Below, piece by piece: positions 1 through 10,139 of a stretch of DNA of 49,671 nt. The DNA comes from Clostridia bacterium (GTDB lineage: Bacteria > Bacillota > Clostridia > Christensenellales > UBA3700). The stretch lies in NCBI GenBank assembly GCA_029068165.1, contig JAIEDA010000002.1:1-49671 (forward strand). Direction: 5' to 3'. Numbering within the stretch: the first letter of the stretch is position 1; every line of letters begins with the position of its first letter. A program made the position numbers and the translations under genes. The notes below the pieces were generated by a model. It was not told the origin of the DNA, searched no databases, and worked only from the letters and a program-made list of their open reading frames with translations.

Positions 1-21
1 AAAAGTACACATTTCCTGACT
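1..21 (+). repeat. End repeat, left copy
   Basis: This 21-base segment at the very start matches the last 21 bases of the window (49651-49671) at 18 of 21 positions in the same orientation, ending in the shared TTTCCTGACT. It lies 60 bases upstream of the giant surface protein gene. I infer a dispersed intergenic repeat at which the assembled piece was cut; the match is not exact enough to prove a circular molecule. Confidence 0.5.
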
Positions 22-80
22 AACTCAAAAAGCGGCTAAATTCTAAACTTATTAACAAGAAAAGGAATAAGGGAAAGAGT

Positions 81-3000
81 ATGCAAAGATCTCTTAGAAG
101 AACTAAACGTATATATACGCTTTTGAGCATAATACTGATATTATGCGTTGTATTGAGTTTTGTATTAGCAGGACTAAGCGATAAGGACAGCGCAAAAGCG
201 TTGGACGCTACCGGTTTGACTTCGGCAACGAAAGTAGGCGACGGAGTTGATTTATGGAATTCAAGCGTTGGCGCTTTCAATGGCGAGGTTATTAATGATC
301 TTAAAGATAAATTGTTTGGCGACGAAGATCCCGAAACTTACATTGAGACAAACGGCGTCGATCCGCATAACTTTAAAAGTACAGTCGTAACTGCATCGCA
401 AATCAATGCTAATGCAGGGAATGCTACTTATGGATTAATAATTACTTTAGGCGGTTATCAGTGGATGATAACGTCTCTTACGTTTGACAATACCGACGAT
501 AAAAACATAGTTATGACCTTGTATATGGCAACCCCTATTATGACGTCTAAATACGGTGAAAATACTAGTGCAAGAGGCAACAATGCGTACAGCACCAGCG
601 CAATTCGAACGACTTTGCTTACCGATTCGAAATTCAGTATGTTTGCCTCAGGCGACTTTGCGGAAGAGTATTTGGTGCAACCAAAGAATATTAATTATCA
701 ACACTATCAAAATCACTATAAATGCGCGGGAGGAAAATCGTACACGTTGGGGAATGAGTCGTTGGAAACTCCTGACGGTGTTAAATGGTATTCTAGCTCT
801 TATTCGTATTCGCCTGAAACTACGTATAATTTCAACGGTTGGTCAAACGTACGGTATGACGATTGGGGCAAAGATTATATATGGCTACCTAGCGTTACGG
901 AAGTGGCTTGGAAAGGATATAACGATAAAGACCATATTTGGATGTTGACTGACGCGCAACGTAATTATTCAACTACGGTATCATCGTCGGCTTGGTTGCG
1001 TTCCGCCGATTATAACGTTCATAACCAATCTGAAATTGTCGGCTCTAGCGGCGGTTATAGCTGTCCAAACGTAAGTAGCAATTACGGCGTTCGTCCAGCT
1101 ATTCATTTAAATCTCACGGAAGCGATGGGTGCCGCCGCGCCGGAAGACGTCTCAGTTGTGTATACGGGAGGATTTATAAATATTAAGACCGCCGCTACAA
1201 CTGCCAAAGCAAATTGGTATACGAATAAGCTTGACGCTGCAATCACGGACGGCATCGTCAGAGTAGCTTACGTAAGCGGAAATCTTACAAACGGTTATCC
1301 TAAGAACGTTGGTTCGTACGACATAACGTTCACGATTCAAAATTTGAGCGCAAATTCGCCGTTTATATGGAAAGGCGATGATATGAGCAATCCGCAAATT
1401 GCGACGAAACAAATGACGCTTACCATAAAGCCAAAGCCTTTGGAAGTAGATTTCAAAGTTGACCCTGACGCCACTCCGCCTGCGACGGCTACGCCGACAA
1501 ACTTATGCGAGAGCGACAACGGACTAACTAACAGTATATTGCAAATATATTATGAAGGGACTGAGACCGGTACGGGCGCGACTTATCCGTCGTCGCTTAT
1601 TCCGCCTACAAAAGTGGGCGTATATACCGCTACGGTAAAAATAGATACTACCGTAGAGGGCAGCGGCAACTATGAATTGGCGCAATCGTACAATGAGCCT
1701 CTCAAAATAGATCCGAGAATCATAGCTATACCTACTATTGAAGCGGAGGCTGGATCAACTTATCCGTATACGTACAGCGGCGGAGAAATGGCGTATATTT
1801 TCGAATACGACAGTGACGTATTACTCGTGGAGTACGGCGATGGATACAGCGAGGACGACTTTGAAATTAATGAGGAATACGGAGTAATATTCGTTACGAA
1901 CGCGGGTAATTATACCAACGCAATCAAACTCACGTTGAAGAACGCGCTTGACAAGACGTCGGGCGAGGGCATAAACGTATGGGATATCAACAACGATACG
2001 ACGCCAAAGTATTTGTCGTTTGTAGTGAATAAAGCGGAACTGAAGTTGGACGTCTATACGTCGGGCGAAAGTGACAGTACGACGATATACGGTCTTATAG
2101 GATCGTCGACTTTGCCGGTAATAGTATCGTTAAGAAACGGGGATTTGATCTATCAAGTATTCGGCAGCGACAGCGTAAACGTGACGTTGACGGCAACGAG
2201 AATAGGAAGTTCAAGCGCGGCGCCGACTGACTTATGCAGTTTTGTAATCAACAACCGAACGACGACAGTCAATCAATCGCTGAATATTTCGTCGTTTAGG
2301 GTAGCCGCTAAATACCAAATCGGTGTAAAAGTCGAGTCAAATAATTACGACGTGGATATGTTAAGAAACGTAACGCTTGAGATGTCTAGAACGGTGGAGA
2401 GCCCGAATTTAATATGGTGGCTGTCCGACAACAGCGGAATGGAATACAAGGAAGAAGCTGAAGTAGGTCAAACAAGCGTAACGTTTGCGCAAACTAAGTT
2501 GGTATACGACAGCGAGAAAACGTATACGCTAGAGGCGTCCGCGCCAAAGGGATACACGTTGCAAGGCAATCCGGAGACTTATAAGGGCGGCGTACTCGTA
2601 GTCGGAGATATAAAAGGCGCAGGCGAATACGTATCTAAAGTTACGATAGTAAACAGTTCGAGCGGAGCGACGACCGAGTATACTATGACTTGGAAAATAG
2701 AAAAGGCGCTTTTCGACTTATCCGAAGTCGAGTGGATAAACGAAGTCGAGTACGACAATGGAAATAAAGTAAGTCCAAGTTTTAAAAATTTGCCTGAAGG
2801 ACTAGAATACACGCTTGCGGGAGCTATTATAGAGAACGCAACGGTAGGAGAAAAGGGAAGCGTAACGGTAACGTTCAAACCTTCCAAAGAATACGAGGAT
2901 AATTACGAGTGGCCTGTGCAAAGTGATTCGTCAAGCTATATCGGCAGCGACAACTTTACTTGGACCACGACGTGGAAAATCGTGCCGGTGGAGATAAAGC

Positions 3001-6000
3001 TCGATTGGGTATACAAGGATGCGGAAGATGCAAACGGCAAACCGTTTAAAGTATTGGTACTGTCGGACAGTAGAATAGAAGGTAAAGTAGATTATCTATA
3101 CTACGAAACTAATATGGCAGGCGAAAAGCTTGACGAGAACGAAGATGGAATAAGCGAATCGGAGATAGAAGTTCCGTTAAGCGGAATGAAGTTCTATATA
3201 GCGTATCCGGTACTTCAAAGTACGGCGGCAAACAACTATAAATTCCCTGACGGCGCAAGTTGGTATTCGCCAACGCCGTTCAGCGTAGGCGACGACGCGA
3301 CCGCGATAACGGTATCGCTTACGAGCGATAAATACGTATATACGGCCAAAGGAGTAGCGCTGAAGTGGGCGGCAGGTACGCCTACGGGAAGTCTTAATTT
3401 CACGTACTACGCAGGCGACGCGTTTGGCAACAAGATAGACTACGTACCCACGTCAATAGGCTATTATTGGGTAGAGGTAGCTTCAAACAACGCCGCGTTG
3501 GTGATTAGCGGAGACACGAAGTTTAAGTTTGAAATAACCAAGAACATAATATCTACGGATTGGAACGAAAGCGCCAAGCCGCCGGTACTACGCAATTTGA
3601 CGAGTTTGCAACTGAAAGAAGGCATAGAGTACGAGTATTACGACAAGGATATGCACAAAGTAGACTTGAGCGCGCTTAGCGCAGGCGGAGATTTCTACAT
3701 AAGGGCAGTGCTGAAAGATACGCTGAACTTTGAGTTTGACAACGGCGAAGTCGAAACTCAAACGGTTGCATTTTCAGTAAGTTCAGGGGATACTATACGA
3801 GATCCGTCGGATATCGACAACCCCAACTACGACTTTGACGACGAAGAAAATCCTGACGATACCGACCCGACTCCAACGAAGACGGATATTACGATAGAGT
3901 GGAACGACAAGACCAATCCTCCTACGCTCACTGCTTCGGTAGCGGACAAGCTAAAGCCCGTCTACAAGTACTACGACGAGAATAATAATGAAGTCGCAAA
4001 AGCCAATCTTGAGAAAGGAAAAGAGTACACTGTGAAAGTAACTTTCCCGAGCGAGGTGGAAAGTAAGTACAATATAAAAGGCAATACGAGCAAGACGTTT
4101 ACGTACAAACAAAACGTTCAACTTGAGTGGGATACCACCAAGAATCCGCCGGAATTGATAATCCCGCCTGAACTTAAGGACGAACTCGGAGATATCAAGT
4201 ACGAGTACTACGACAAAAACGGCAATCCGCTCAATCCCGACGAGATTACCGATGACACGGAAATCGGCGGAGTTAAGGTCATATTGCCTGACGGCGCTGG
4301 CAATGATTACGTGATTGTCGATAAGAACGGTGAAGAAGTAGATTTGACGAAACCGGTAGATCCGTATGCCGATCAAGAAGAGCCGAGCTTTTTGGATAAG
4401 GTCCGCGACTTCTTGCAAGACTATTGGCAAGTAATCGTCAGCGGAGTATCGATAATACTACTACTTGCGTTTATGGGTAAGGGCTTGTCTTACGCAAGCA
4501 AACGCAAGAAGATAAAGAAAGAAATCAAGAAGAGATATACGCCCGCTTACGCAATCGCATTGTTCACGGCAGGAGAAAAGCTGTGGGGAGTGGAGTACAA
4601 GATATGGACTATCTTAGCGTTTACGCTCTTAGGCGTTGCGGTGCTGTCGCTGATCTTTATGATACTTGAGAAACATTCTTACAAGAAAGTGAAGGAAGAG
4701 CTTGACGACGCAAAAGCTGACTACGCTCGCAACCCTGCGGCTTACGCTGCGGCAGGCGTAGGCGCGGGAATGAATACGGCGGCCGCTATGCCGCAATATC
4801 AACAGCAACAGTTTGCTGAAGAATTAAGACGCCAAAATGAAGAAAATAGACGTCAAAATGAAGAAATGAAGATGATGTTTATGAGTATGATGGGCAGCGC
4901 GAACGGAAACGCTAATCAACAGTTCGGCGCAAACGGCAATGCGTCAGACGCGGCAGGCGGAAATGCAAATCAGCCGTATGGATACCAACCGTACGGACCG
5001 TATCCTCCTTACGGAGCTTATCCGCAATACGGACCTATGGGCGGTACAAACATCACCATAGACGCGGAACACATTAAGAGCGTAATAACTGAAACGATAG
5101 CCGCTATTATGCCGAGTATGCAAGCAATGCTTCCGCAACAGGCGTCGTCCAACGACGAAGTAGTAAAACTACTCGCTGAAGAGATTAAAGAGAGCAAGGA
5201 AGAAAGCCGCAAAAACGACGAAACAGTTCATAAGTTGATAGAGAAATCGCAACAAAGCGAAGAAACGCTTAAGCAAATGATTCGCAATCAAGAAAATCTT
5301 ATCAATAAGATTATGGAATTGTCAGCCGCGGGCGCGACTAAAGTGGAAAAGCAAGTAGTAGAAGTTCCCGTTGAGAAAGTCGTGGAAAAAGTGGTTGAAA
5401 AACCTGTGGAAAAGATAGTCGAAAAAATCGTCGAGAAACCTGTCGAGAAGATAGTAGAGGTTCCCGTCGAGAAAATCGTTGAAAAGAAAGTTGAAGTACC
5501 GGTCGAAAAGATAGTCGAGAAGATTGTTGAAAAGCCCGTGGAAAAGATTGTAGAGAAAGAAGTAAGGGTAGAAGTACCCGTCGAGAGGATAGTAGAAAAG
5601 CCTGTGGAGAAAATCGTTAAAGTTCCCGCGGAGAAAAAGAGTATATCTACTACTTCCGAAAAAACTCCTCGCCTCACTATCGACGAAGCTTACGCTAAAT
5701 TGAGCAAGGAGCAAAAGAAGTTTTTCGACAAACTTCACGATTACGCTCTCTCCAAAGAGAAGTGCAAGGAGAAGAAATCTACGTACTATATCTTACTCGG
5801 ACAGTCATCGGTCAATCCGCTTATAAAGCTTACCGTCAAGAAAGACACTACGGTAGCATTATTCAAGATGGAAGACGAGTACTTTAAGGATTTGAGGAAG
5901 AACTCGGACGGAACGAAAGTAAAGGTCAAAGAAACGGAAGTAATAGTAGCCGACCAAGACGCTTACAATATGGCAAAGCAAATGATAGACCTTCGCGAAG

Positions 6001-6056
6001 ATCAAATCGATAGATACAACGAGTATCTCAAGGAACAAAGACAGTATAAGAAATAG
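81..6056 (+). CDS. Giant DUF6273-type surface protein with C-terminal VEK repeats
   Basis: Function unknown. The 1991-residue protein opens with basic residues and a hydrophobic segment (about 13-33), a signal peptide or anchor. Residues about 118-346 look like the DUF6273 module of uncultured Clostridia (GGYQW start, WLPSV and WLRSAD, ending VRPAIHLN). A long series of immunoglobulin-like or MBG-like beta modules follows, the last three (near 1154, 1270 and 1346) sharing a W-[ND]-x3-[NK]-PP-x-L motif. Hydrophobic helices lie at about 1449-1470 and 1508-1530, separated by a very basic stretch. The tail has a Gln/Glu coiled coil (about 1578-1604), a Pro-Tyr-Gly-rich linker (about 1631-1656), a valine-glutamate-lysine repeat (about 1754-1854) and a compact charged domain from about 1862 to the end. 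The ATG follows AAAGGA and GGGAAAG. Which side of the membrane the tail lies on is unclear: two helices predict outside, yet its composition looks cytoplasmic. Confidence 0.85.
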   Translation: MQRSLRRTKRIYTLLSIILILCVVLSFVLAGLSDKDSAKALDATGLTSATKVGDGVDLWNSSVGAFNGEVINDLKDKLFGDEDPETYIETNGVDPHNFKSTVVTASQINANAGNATYGLIITLGGYQWMITSLTFDNTDDKNIVMTLYMATPIMTSKYGENTSARGNNAYSTSAIRTTLLTDSKFSMFASGDFAEEYLVQPKNINYQHYQNHYKCAGGKSYTLGNESLETPDGVKWYSSSYSYSPETTYNFNGWSNVRYDDWGKDYIWLPSVTEVAWKGYNDKDHIWMLTDAQRNYSTTVSSSAWLRSADYNVHNQSEIVGSSGGYSCPNVSSNYGVRPAIHLNLTEAMGAAAPEDVSVVYTGGFINIKTAATTAKANWYTNKLDAAITDGIVRVAYVSGNLTNGYPKNVGSYDITFTIQNLSANSPFIWKGDDMSNPQIATKQMTLTIKPKPLEVDFKVDPDATPPATATPTNLCESDNGLTNSILQIYYEGTETGTGATYPSSLIPPTKVGVYTATVKIDTTVEGSGNYELAQSYNEPLKIDPRIIAIPTIEAEAGSTYPYTYSGGEMAYIFEYDSDVLLVEYGDGYSEDDFEINEEYGVIFVTNAGNYTNAIKLTLKNALDKTSGEGINVWDINNDTTPKYLSFVVNKAELKLDVYTSGESDSTTIYGLIGSSTLPVIVSLRNGDLIYQVFGSDSVNVTLTATRIGSSSAAPTDLCSFVINNRTTTVNQSLNISSFRVAAKYQIGVKVESNNYDVDMLRNVTLEMSRTVESPNLIWWLSDNSGMEYKEEAEVGQTSVTFAQTKLVYDSEKTYTLEASAPKGYTLQGNPETYKGGVLVVGDIKGAGEYVSKVTIVNSSSGATTEYTMTWKIEKALFDLSEVEWINEVEYDNGNKVSPSFKNLPEGLEYTLAGAIIENATVGEKGSVTVTFKPSKEYEDNYEWPVQSDSSSYIGSDNFTWTTTWKIVPVEIKLDWVYKDAEDANGKPFKVLVLSDSRIEGKVDYLYYETNMAGEKLDENEDGISESEIEVPLSGMKFYIAYPVLQSTAANNYKFPDGASWYSPTPFSVGDDATAITVSLTSDKYVYTAKGVALKWAAGTPTGSLNFTYYAGDAFGNKIDYVPTSIGYYWVEVASNNAALVISGDTKFKFEITKNIISTDWNESAKPPVLRNLTSLQLKEGIEYEYYDKDMHKVDLSALSAGGDFYIRAVLKDTLNFEFDNGEVETQTVAFSVSSGDTIRDPSDIDNPNYDFDDEENPDDTDPTPTKTDITIEWNDKTNPPTLTASVADKLKPVYKYYDENNNEVAKANLEKGKEYTVKVTFPSEVESKYNIKGNTSKTFTYKQNVQLEWDTTKNPPELIIPPELKDELGDIKYEYYDKNGNPLNPDEITDDTEIGGVKVILPDGAGNDYVIVDKNGEEVDLTKPVDPYADQEEPSFLDKVRDFLQDYWQVIVSGVSIILLLAFMGKGLSYASKRKKIKKEIKKRYTPAYAIALFTAGEKLWGVEYKIWTILAFTLLGVAVLSLIFMILEKHSYKKVKEELDDAKADYARNPAAYAAAGVGAGMNTAAAMPQYQQQQFAEELRRQNEENRRQNEEMKMMFMSMMGSANGNANQQFGANGNASDAAGGNANQPYGYQPYGPYPPYGAYPQYGPMGGTNITIDAEHIKSVITETIAAIMPSMQAMLPQQASSNDEVVKLLAEEIKESKEESRKNDETVHKLIEKSQQSEETLKQMIRNQENLINKIMELSAAGATKVEKQVVEVPVEKVVEKVVEKPVEKIVEKIVEKPVEKIVEVPVEKIVEKKVEVPVEKIVEKIVEKPVEKIVEKEVRVEVPVERIVEKPVEKIVKVPAEKKSISTTSEKTPRLTIDEAYAKLSKEQKKFFDKLHDYALSKEKCKEKKSTYYILLGQSSVNPLIKLTVKKDTTVALFKMEDEYFKDLRKNSDGTKVKVKETEVIVADQDAYNMAKQMIDLREDQIDRYNEYLKEQRQYKK
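5341..5640 (+). repeat. Valine-Glu-Lys protein repeat region
   Basis: Inside the giant surface protein about 100 residues are built from four-residue units of the form x-V-E-K, often grouped as [12 protein letters not shown] or VEVP-VEKI. Valine, glutamate and lysine codons vary between units (GTT/GTC/GTG/GTA, GAA/GAG), so the DNA is not a perfect tandem repeat and the array looks old and kept at protein level. The complementary strand stays open in two frames here, but those reading frames are shadows. Confidence 0.85.
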
Positions 6057-6091
6057 TCGGTGAAGAGATTCTCAATATCGCAAGAATTACG

Positions 6092-6122
6092 AAAGGAACG
6101 CAATGGCGTTCCTTTTGTTTTT
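6092..6122 (+). terminator. Intrinsic terminator after the giant protein gene
   Basis: A perfect 10-bp stem AAAGGAACGC / GCGTTCCTTT with a 4-base loop (AATG) is followed by TGTTTTT. It lies 35 bases after the stop. A closely related hairpin occurs at 49360-49386. Confidence 0.88.
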
Positions 6123-6229
6123 ATGCTGACGAAACAGTTCGACTTAGCTACGCTTTGCTTATAGGGCGATTGGGTTTAACGCGCTTTTGCGGGGGCAGTC
6201 ACTTATAGTGAAATATTTGACTAGCTTAC
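6123..6229. other. Intergenic repeat remnant upstream of the fhs promoter
   Basis: No gene. A segment at 6138-6159 (TTCGACTTAGCTACGCTTTG and two more bases) resembles the left arm of the inverted-repeat element at 49396-49518, and in both places it follows the same kind of hairpin. The rest shows no recognisable structure. Confidence 0.4.
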
Positions 6230-6258
6230 TTGACTTTATTAGATAATAATTATAAAAT
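6230..6258 (+). promoter_or_regulatory. Promoter of the fhs operon
   Basis: TTGACT at 6230-6235, a 17-bp spacer, and TAAAAT at 6253-6258 fit a housekeeping sigma promoter. Transcription would start near 6265, about 25 bases before the fhs ATG. The same TTGAC[TA]-17-TAAAAT form precedes rpsL and tuf. Confidence 0.7.
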
Positions 6259-6289
6259 AAAATATATATTCAATTTTTCGTGAGGGTGT

Positions 6290-7948
6290 ATGAAAAGTGA
6301 TATAGAGATAGCTAGAGAGGCTAAGTTGTTGCATATACGCAAAATCGGTGAAAAGTTATGTCTTAAAGAAGGTGAATTGGAATTATACGGCAACTACAAA
6401 GCCAAGATTACCAAGTCGCCGTCCGTGTTGACGGATAAGTTGGTTCTCGTTACCGCTATAAATCCTACAGCTTTCGGAGAGGGCAAGACTACGACTTCAA
6501 TCGGCTTGGCTGACGGCTTGAGCAAACTCGGTAAGAAAGTTTGTCTTGCTCTAAGAGAACCCTCGCTCGGTCCTGTGTTTGGTATCAAAGGCGGCGCAAC
6601 AGGCGGCGGAATGGCTCAAATCGCGCCTATGGAAGACATAAATCTTCACTTTACGGGCGATATGCACGCAATTACTACCGCAAACAACCTCATTTCCGCT
6701 CTTATAGACAATCATATTATGCAGGGCAACGAACTTAATATCGACCCTGATAAAGTCGTTTGGAAACGTTGTATGGATATGAACGACAGGGCGTTGAGAT
6801 ACGTTCAAGTTGCTCTCGGCGGCGAGAAAAACGGAGTTCCTAGAAACGACGGATTTAATATAACCGCCGCGTCGGAAATTATGGCGATACTATGTTTAGC
6901 CGCCGATCTAAAAGACCTCAAGAAGAGAATCGGCGATATAATTATCGCTTACGATAAAAACGGCAGCGCCGTCACTTGCCGTCAGCTCGGAGGAGTGGAC
7001 GCGGTTGCTATTACGTTAAAAGACGCGCTCAAACCCAACTTGGTTCAAACGCTCGAAGGTACTCCTGCTATCGTCCACGGCGGTCCGTTTGCAAATATAG
7101 CGCACGGCTGTAATTCGGTTATTGCAACGAGGCTTGCGATGAGCGTGGCGGACTACGTCGTCACGGAGGCGGGGTTTGGAGCCGATCTCGGCGCGGAAAA
7201 GTTTTTGGACATTAAATGCCGTTTGGCGGGCATTAAGCCTAAGGCTGTCGTACTGGTCGCTACGGTTAGAGCGCTTAAGTACAACGGCGGTATTTCCAAA
7301 GAGGACGGGGCAAAGGAAAACCTTGAGGCGTTGGAGAAAGGCTTGCCCAATCTTGTAGGACATATTCGCAATCTCAAAGACGTGTTCAAAGTAAACGTAG
7401 CGGTGGCTATCAATAAGTTCGTCACCGATACCGATAAAGAAATAGATATGCTTAAAAAGGCTTGCGAAAACGAGGGAGCGGCTTGCGCGCTGTGCGAATG
7501 TTGGTCAAAAGGCGGCGACGGCTCTATCGATCTTGCAAAGACGGTACTTGCCGAACTTGACAAACCGTCGACGCTTGAATATACTTACGACCTTAATATG
7601 AGCGTAGAAGAGAAGATTTTTGCGGTTGCGAATAAGGTTTACGGCGCGGCGAAAGTCGAGTATAGCGAGCAGGCAAAGCAAAGTTTGGCGGCTATCGTCA
7701 AAGCGGGCAAAGACAAACTGCCGATATGTATCGCAAAAACGCAGTACTCTTTTTCGGACGACGCGCAAAAACTCGGTAGACCTACCGGATTTACGTTGAC
7801 GGTAAGGGATATAGAAATTAGAGGCGGAGCGGGTTTTTTGGTCGTAGTGTGCGGCAATATTATGCTTATGCCGGGTCTTAGCAAACGCCCGAGCGCGCTG
7901 GGTATGACTATCGACGACGATACTCAAGAAATAAGAGGATTGTTCTAA
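6290..7948 (+). CDS. fhs: Formate--tetrahydrofolate ligase
   Basis: ATP-dependent ligation of formate to tetrahydrofolate gives 10-formyl-THF, feeding purine and formyl-Met synthesis and, in acetogens, the methyl branch of the Wood-Ljungdahl pathway. The 552-residue length is usual. The nucleotide-binding segment AINPTAFGEGKTTTSIGL lies near residues 51-68, the family's GGGxAQ segment (GGGMAQIAPM) near 106, and the family C-terminus RPSALGMTIDD-DTQEIRGLF is intact. A GAGGGTG ribosome site precedes the ATG. It is first in a probable operon with glnS 33 bases behind. No other one-carbon genes occur here, so the sequence gives no evidence of acetogenesis; one-carbon supply for biosynthesis is the safer reading. 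Confidence 0.97.
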   Translation: MKSDIEIAREAKLLHIRKIGEKLCLKEGELELYGNYKAKITKSPSVLTDKLVLVTAINPTAFGEGKTTTSIGLADGLSKLGKKVCLALREPSLGPVFGIKGGATGGGMAQIAPMEDINLHFTGDMHAITTANNLISALIDNHIMQGNELNIDPDKVVWKRCMDMNDRALRYVQVALGGEKNGVPRNDGFNITAASEIMAILCLAADLKDLKKRIGDIIIAYDKNGSAVTCRQLGGVDAVAITLKDALKPNLVQTLEGTPAIVHGGPFANIAHGCNSVIATRLAMSVADYVVTEAGFGADLGAEKFLDIKCRLAGIKPKAVVLVATVRALKYNGGISKEDGAKENLEALEKGLPNLVGHIRNLKDVFKVNVAVAINKFVTDTDKEIDMLKKACENEGAACALCECWSKGGDGSIDLAKTVLAELDKPSTLEYTYDLNMSVEEKIFAVANKVYGAAKVEYSEQAKQSLAAIVKAGKDKLPICIAKTQYSFSDDAQKLGRPTGFTLTVRDIEIRGGAGFLVVVCGNIMLMPGLSKRPSALGMTIDDDTQEIRGLF

Positions 7949-7981
7949 TCGTATAAAGCAAAAAAAGTCAAAGGAATTTTT

Positions 7982-9616
7982 ATGGAAGAAATCAAGTCTA
8001 CGAATTTTATAGAAGAGTTTATCAACGAAGACCTTGCTCAGGGAAAGGTCAAGGAAATCGTTACTCGCTTTCCGCCCGAGCCGAACGGATATTTGCATAT
8101 CGGTCACGCTAAATCTTTATGCATCAACTTCGGTATGAAGGAAAAATACGACGGCAAATGCAACTTGCGTTACGACGATACCAATCCGAGCAAAGAAGAC
8201 ATCGAATACGTAAATTCTATCAAGGAAGACATCAAGTGGTTGGGGTTTGAGTGGGATAACGAACTTTACGCTTCCGACTACTTTGACAAAATGTACGAGT
8301 GCGCAGTTTCGCTTATCAAAAAGGGGTTGGCTTACGTGTGCGACTATACGGCTGAGCAAATCAAGGCTACGCGCGGCACGCTCACTCAACCCGGCGAGGA
8401 AAGTCCTTGGAGAGGCAGGAGCGTAGAGGAAAATCTCGCTCTTTTTGAGGATATGAAAAACGGCAAATTCGCCGACGGCTCTAAGGTGCTTAGGGCAAAA
8501 ATAGATATGGCAAGTCCAAATATCAATATGCGCGATCCGGTTATCTACAGGGTTTTACGCGCTACGCACCACCGCACGAAAGATAAGTGGTGCATATATC
8601 CTATGTACGACTTTGCTCACCCACTAGAGGACGCTTTCGAGGGAATAACGCACAGTATATGTACGCTTGAGTTTGAAGATCATAGACCGCTATACGATTG
8701 GGTGAAACTCAACTGCGGTTTCGGCGATTTCCCAAGACAAATCGAGTTTGCAAGACTGGGAATGACTAGGACTATTATGTCCAAAAGATACCTCAAGAAG
8801 TTAGTTGACGAGGGTAAGGTCAGCGGTTGGTCGGACCCGAGAATGCCTACGCTTTCGGGTATGCGCGAAAGAGGTTATCCGCCCGAGGCGATTAGAAGAT
8901 TTTGTCAGGAGATCGGCGTGTCCAAGAGCCAAAGCGAAGTAGACGTATGTATGCTCGAGCATTTCGTAAGAGATTATCTAAATATGGGTGCCGATAGAAT
9001 GATGGTTGTAAAAGACCCGATCAAACTTATCGTAGCCAACGCAACCGAAGATGAAGTTTATGATATCGAGAACAACCCAAACAGCGAGGAAAAGTCCTAT
9101 CATAAAGTCACTTTCAGCAGGGAACTTTATATCGATAGAGAGGACTTTGCCGTAATTCCGCCGCCTAAGTACAAAAGGCTGGTTCCGGGCGGCAAGGTAA
9201 GGCTTAAGGGCAGTTATATACTCGAATACGTTTCGCACGAGTGCGATAAGGACGGCAACGTCGTAAGCGTGACCTGCAACTATATCCCCGATTCGATAAG
9301 CGGCGGAGTAAACGCGGGCATCAAAGTAAAGGGCGTAATACAGTGGGTAAACGCTAAAGATTGCGTGGATTTGACTTTGCACGAATTCGACTATTTGCTT
9401 CTCGACGGAGAGGGCGATTTCAACGACAGGCTTACGCCAAATAGCCATAACATCTATCCCAACGCTAAGGGCGAAAGCTATCTCAAAGCCGTGAAAGCGT
9501 ACGATAGATTCCAGTTTATGCGTATGGGTTACTACAGCGCGGTTAAGGACTATGGCAAGGACGGCAAGTACGAGTTTAATCTCATAACGGGTTTGAAGGA
9601 CAGTTATGGCAAATAA
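7982..9616 (+). CDS. glnS: Glutaminyl-tRNA synthetase
   Basis: Class Ib aminoacyl-tRNA synthetase that charges tRNA-Gln with glutamine in the cytoplasm. Class I signatures are clear: PPEPNGYLHIGHAKS with HIGH at residues 39-42 and the KMSKS equivalent MSKR at 266-269. The anticodon-binding beta-barrel half follows to residue 544, typical for bacterial GlnRS. AAGGAA lies seven bases before the ATG. Many Bacillota lack GlnRS and make Gln-tRNA with GatCAB; direct charging here means the amidotransferase is not needed for glutamine, though it could still serve asparagine. Its last 11 bases overlap the next gene. The start gives a normal N-terminus. Confidence 0.96.
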   Translation: MEEIKSTNFIEEFINEDLAQGKVKEIVTRFPPEPNGYLHIGHAKSLCINFGMKEKYDGKCNLRYDDTNPSKEDIEYVNSIKEDIKWLGFEWDNELYASDYFDKMYECAVSLIKKGLAYVCDYTAEQIKATRGTLTQPGEESPWRGRSVEENLALFEDMKNGKFADGSKVLRAKIDMASPNINMRDPVIYRVLRATHHRTKDKWCIYPMYDFAHPLEDAFEGITHSICTLEFEDHRPLYDWVKLNCGFGDFPRQIEFARLGMTRTIMSKRYLKKLVDEGKVSGWSDPRMPTLSGMRERGYPPEAIRRFCQEIGVSKSQSEVDVCMLEHFVRDYLNMGADRMMVVKDPIKLIVANATEDEVYDIENNPNSEEKSYHKVTFSRELYIDREDFAVIPPPKYKRLVPGGKVRLKGSYILEYVSHECDKDGNVVSVTCNYIPDSISGGVNAGIKVKGVIQWVNAKDCVDLTLHEFDYLLLDGEGDFNDRLTPNSHNIYPNAKGESYLKAVKAYDRFQFMRMGYYSAVKDYGKDGKYEFNLITGLKDSYGK

Positions 9617-10079
9617 ATATAAACTCTTTGCCAAGCCGAAAACCGTCGACGAAATTAAGTATACTTCCATATCTAAGCACAACGCGGATTGCGGAAGTAA
9701 TTATATCCTCTTTGACCCTAAGAATATCACGTCGTTTGAGTGTTTTAAAGGTCAAGTCGACGGCAAGATAGTCTATATCCGCGAAAAACTAGCCTGTATG
9801 TGGGGAAACGAAGATATAGAAGAGTACGTTGTAGTAGACGACTGCGAAAAAGACAGTTTTGAAAGTATCCGACCCAAAGAGGGCGACGGCGCGCTTATTA
9901 AAGCGAAAGTCGGGGATATAGTGATAGATTATACTCACAGCTCGGGAAGATTTTCAAGATGGCATTACAACGTATGGTTTAGGCGCGACGGAGCGTATTA
10001 TTACTTGTATATCCGGACGAGCGACGGTAAAAAGTTTAAATCGCTGATGGAAGAATTTATTGAAAACCCGAAGTACTGA
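9606..10079 (+). CDS. Unrecognised 157-residue protein overlapping glnS
   Basis: I do not recognise this protein. It begins inside glnS (11-base overlap) with AAGGA five bases before the ATG, so translational coupling is likely. It has no signal peptide or membrane segment and is rich in aromatic and charged residues (a WHYNVWFRR stretch and YYYLYIRTSDGKKF near the C-terminus), suggesting a small soluble beta-rich fold. Three cysteines (in ADCGSN, FECF and LACMW) are not arranged as a metal site. Its place between glnS and asnA ties it to glutamine/asparagine or tRNA-charging genes only by position. The clear ribosome site and codon use like its neighbours make it a real gene. Confidence 0.75.
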   Translation: MANKYKLFAKPKTVDEIKYTSISKHNADCGSNYILFDPKNITSFECFKGQVDGKIVYIREKLACMWGNEDIEEYVVVDDCEKDSFESIRPKEGDGALIKAKVGDIVIDYTHSSGRFSRWHYNVWFRRDGAYYYLYIRTSDGKKFKSLMEEFIENPKY

Positions 10080-10139
10080 AAAGGCATAATTTTTAGAGAT
10101 TTCGAATAATTATTTTAAAGATAAGTTTAGGTGGTATTT

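Noticed and set aside
5341..5640. CRISPR-like array
   Set aside because: The repetition is at the level of four-residue protein units within an open frame; there are no constant repeats with unique spacers.
5288..5738. Two - strand frames with [12 protein letters not shown] repeats
   Set aside because: Mirror of the VEK repeat; open only because the sense repeat lacks complementary stop codons.
10131..10139. GTG start for asnA giving three extra residues
   Set aside because: It lies on the AGGTGG ribosome site; the ATG at 10140 has correct spacing.
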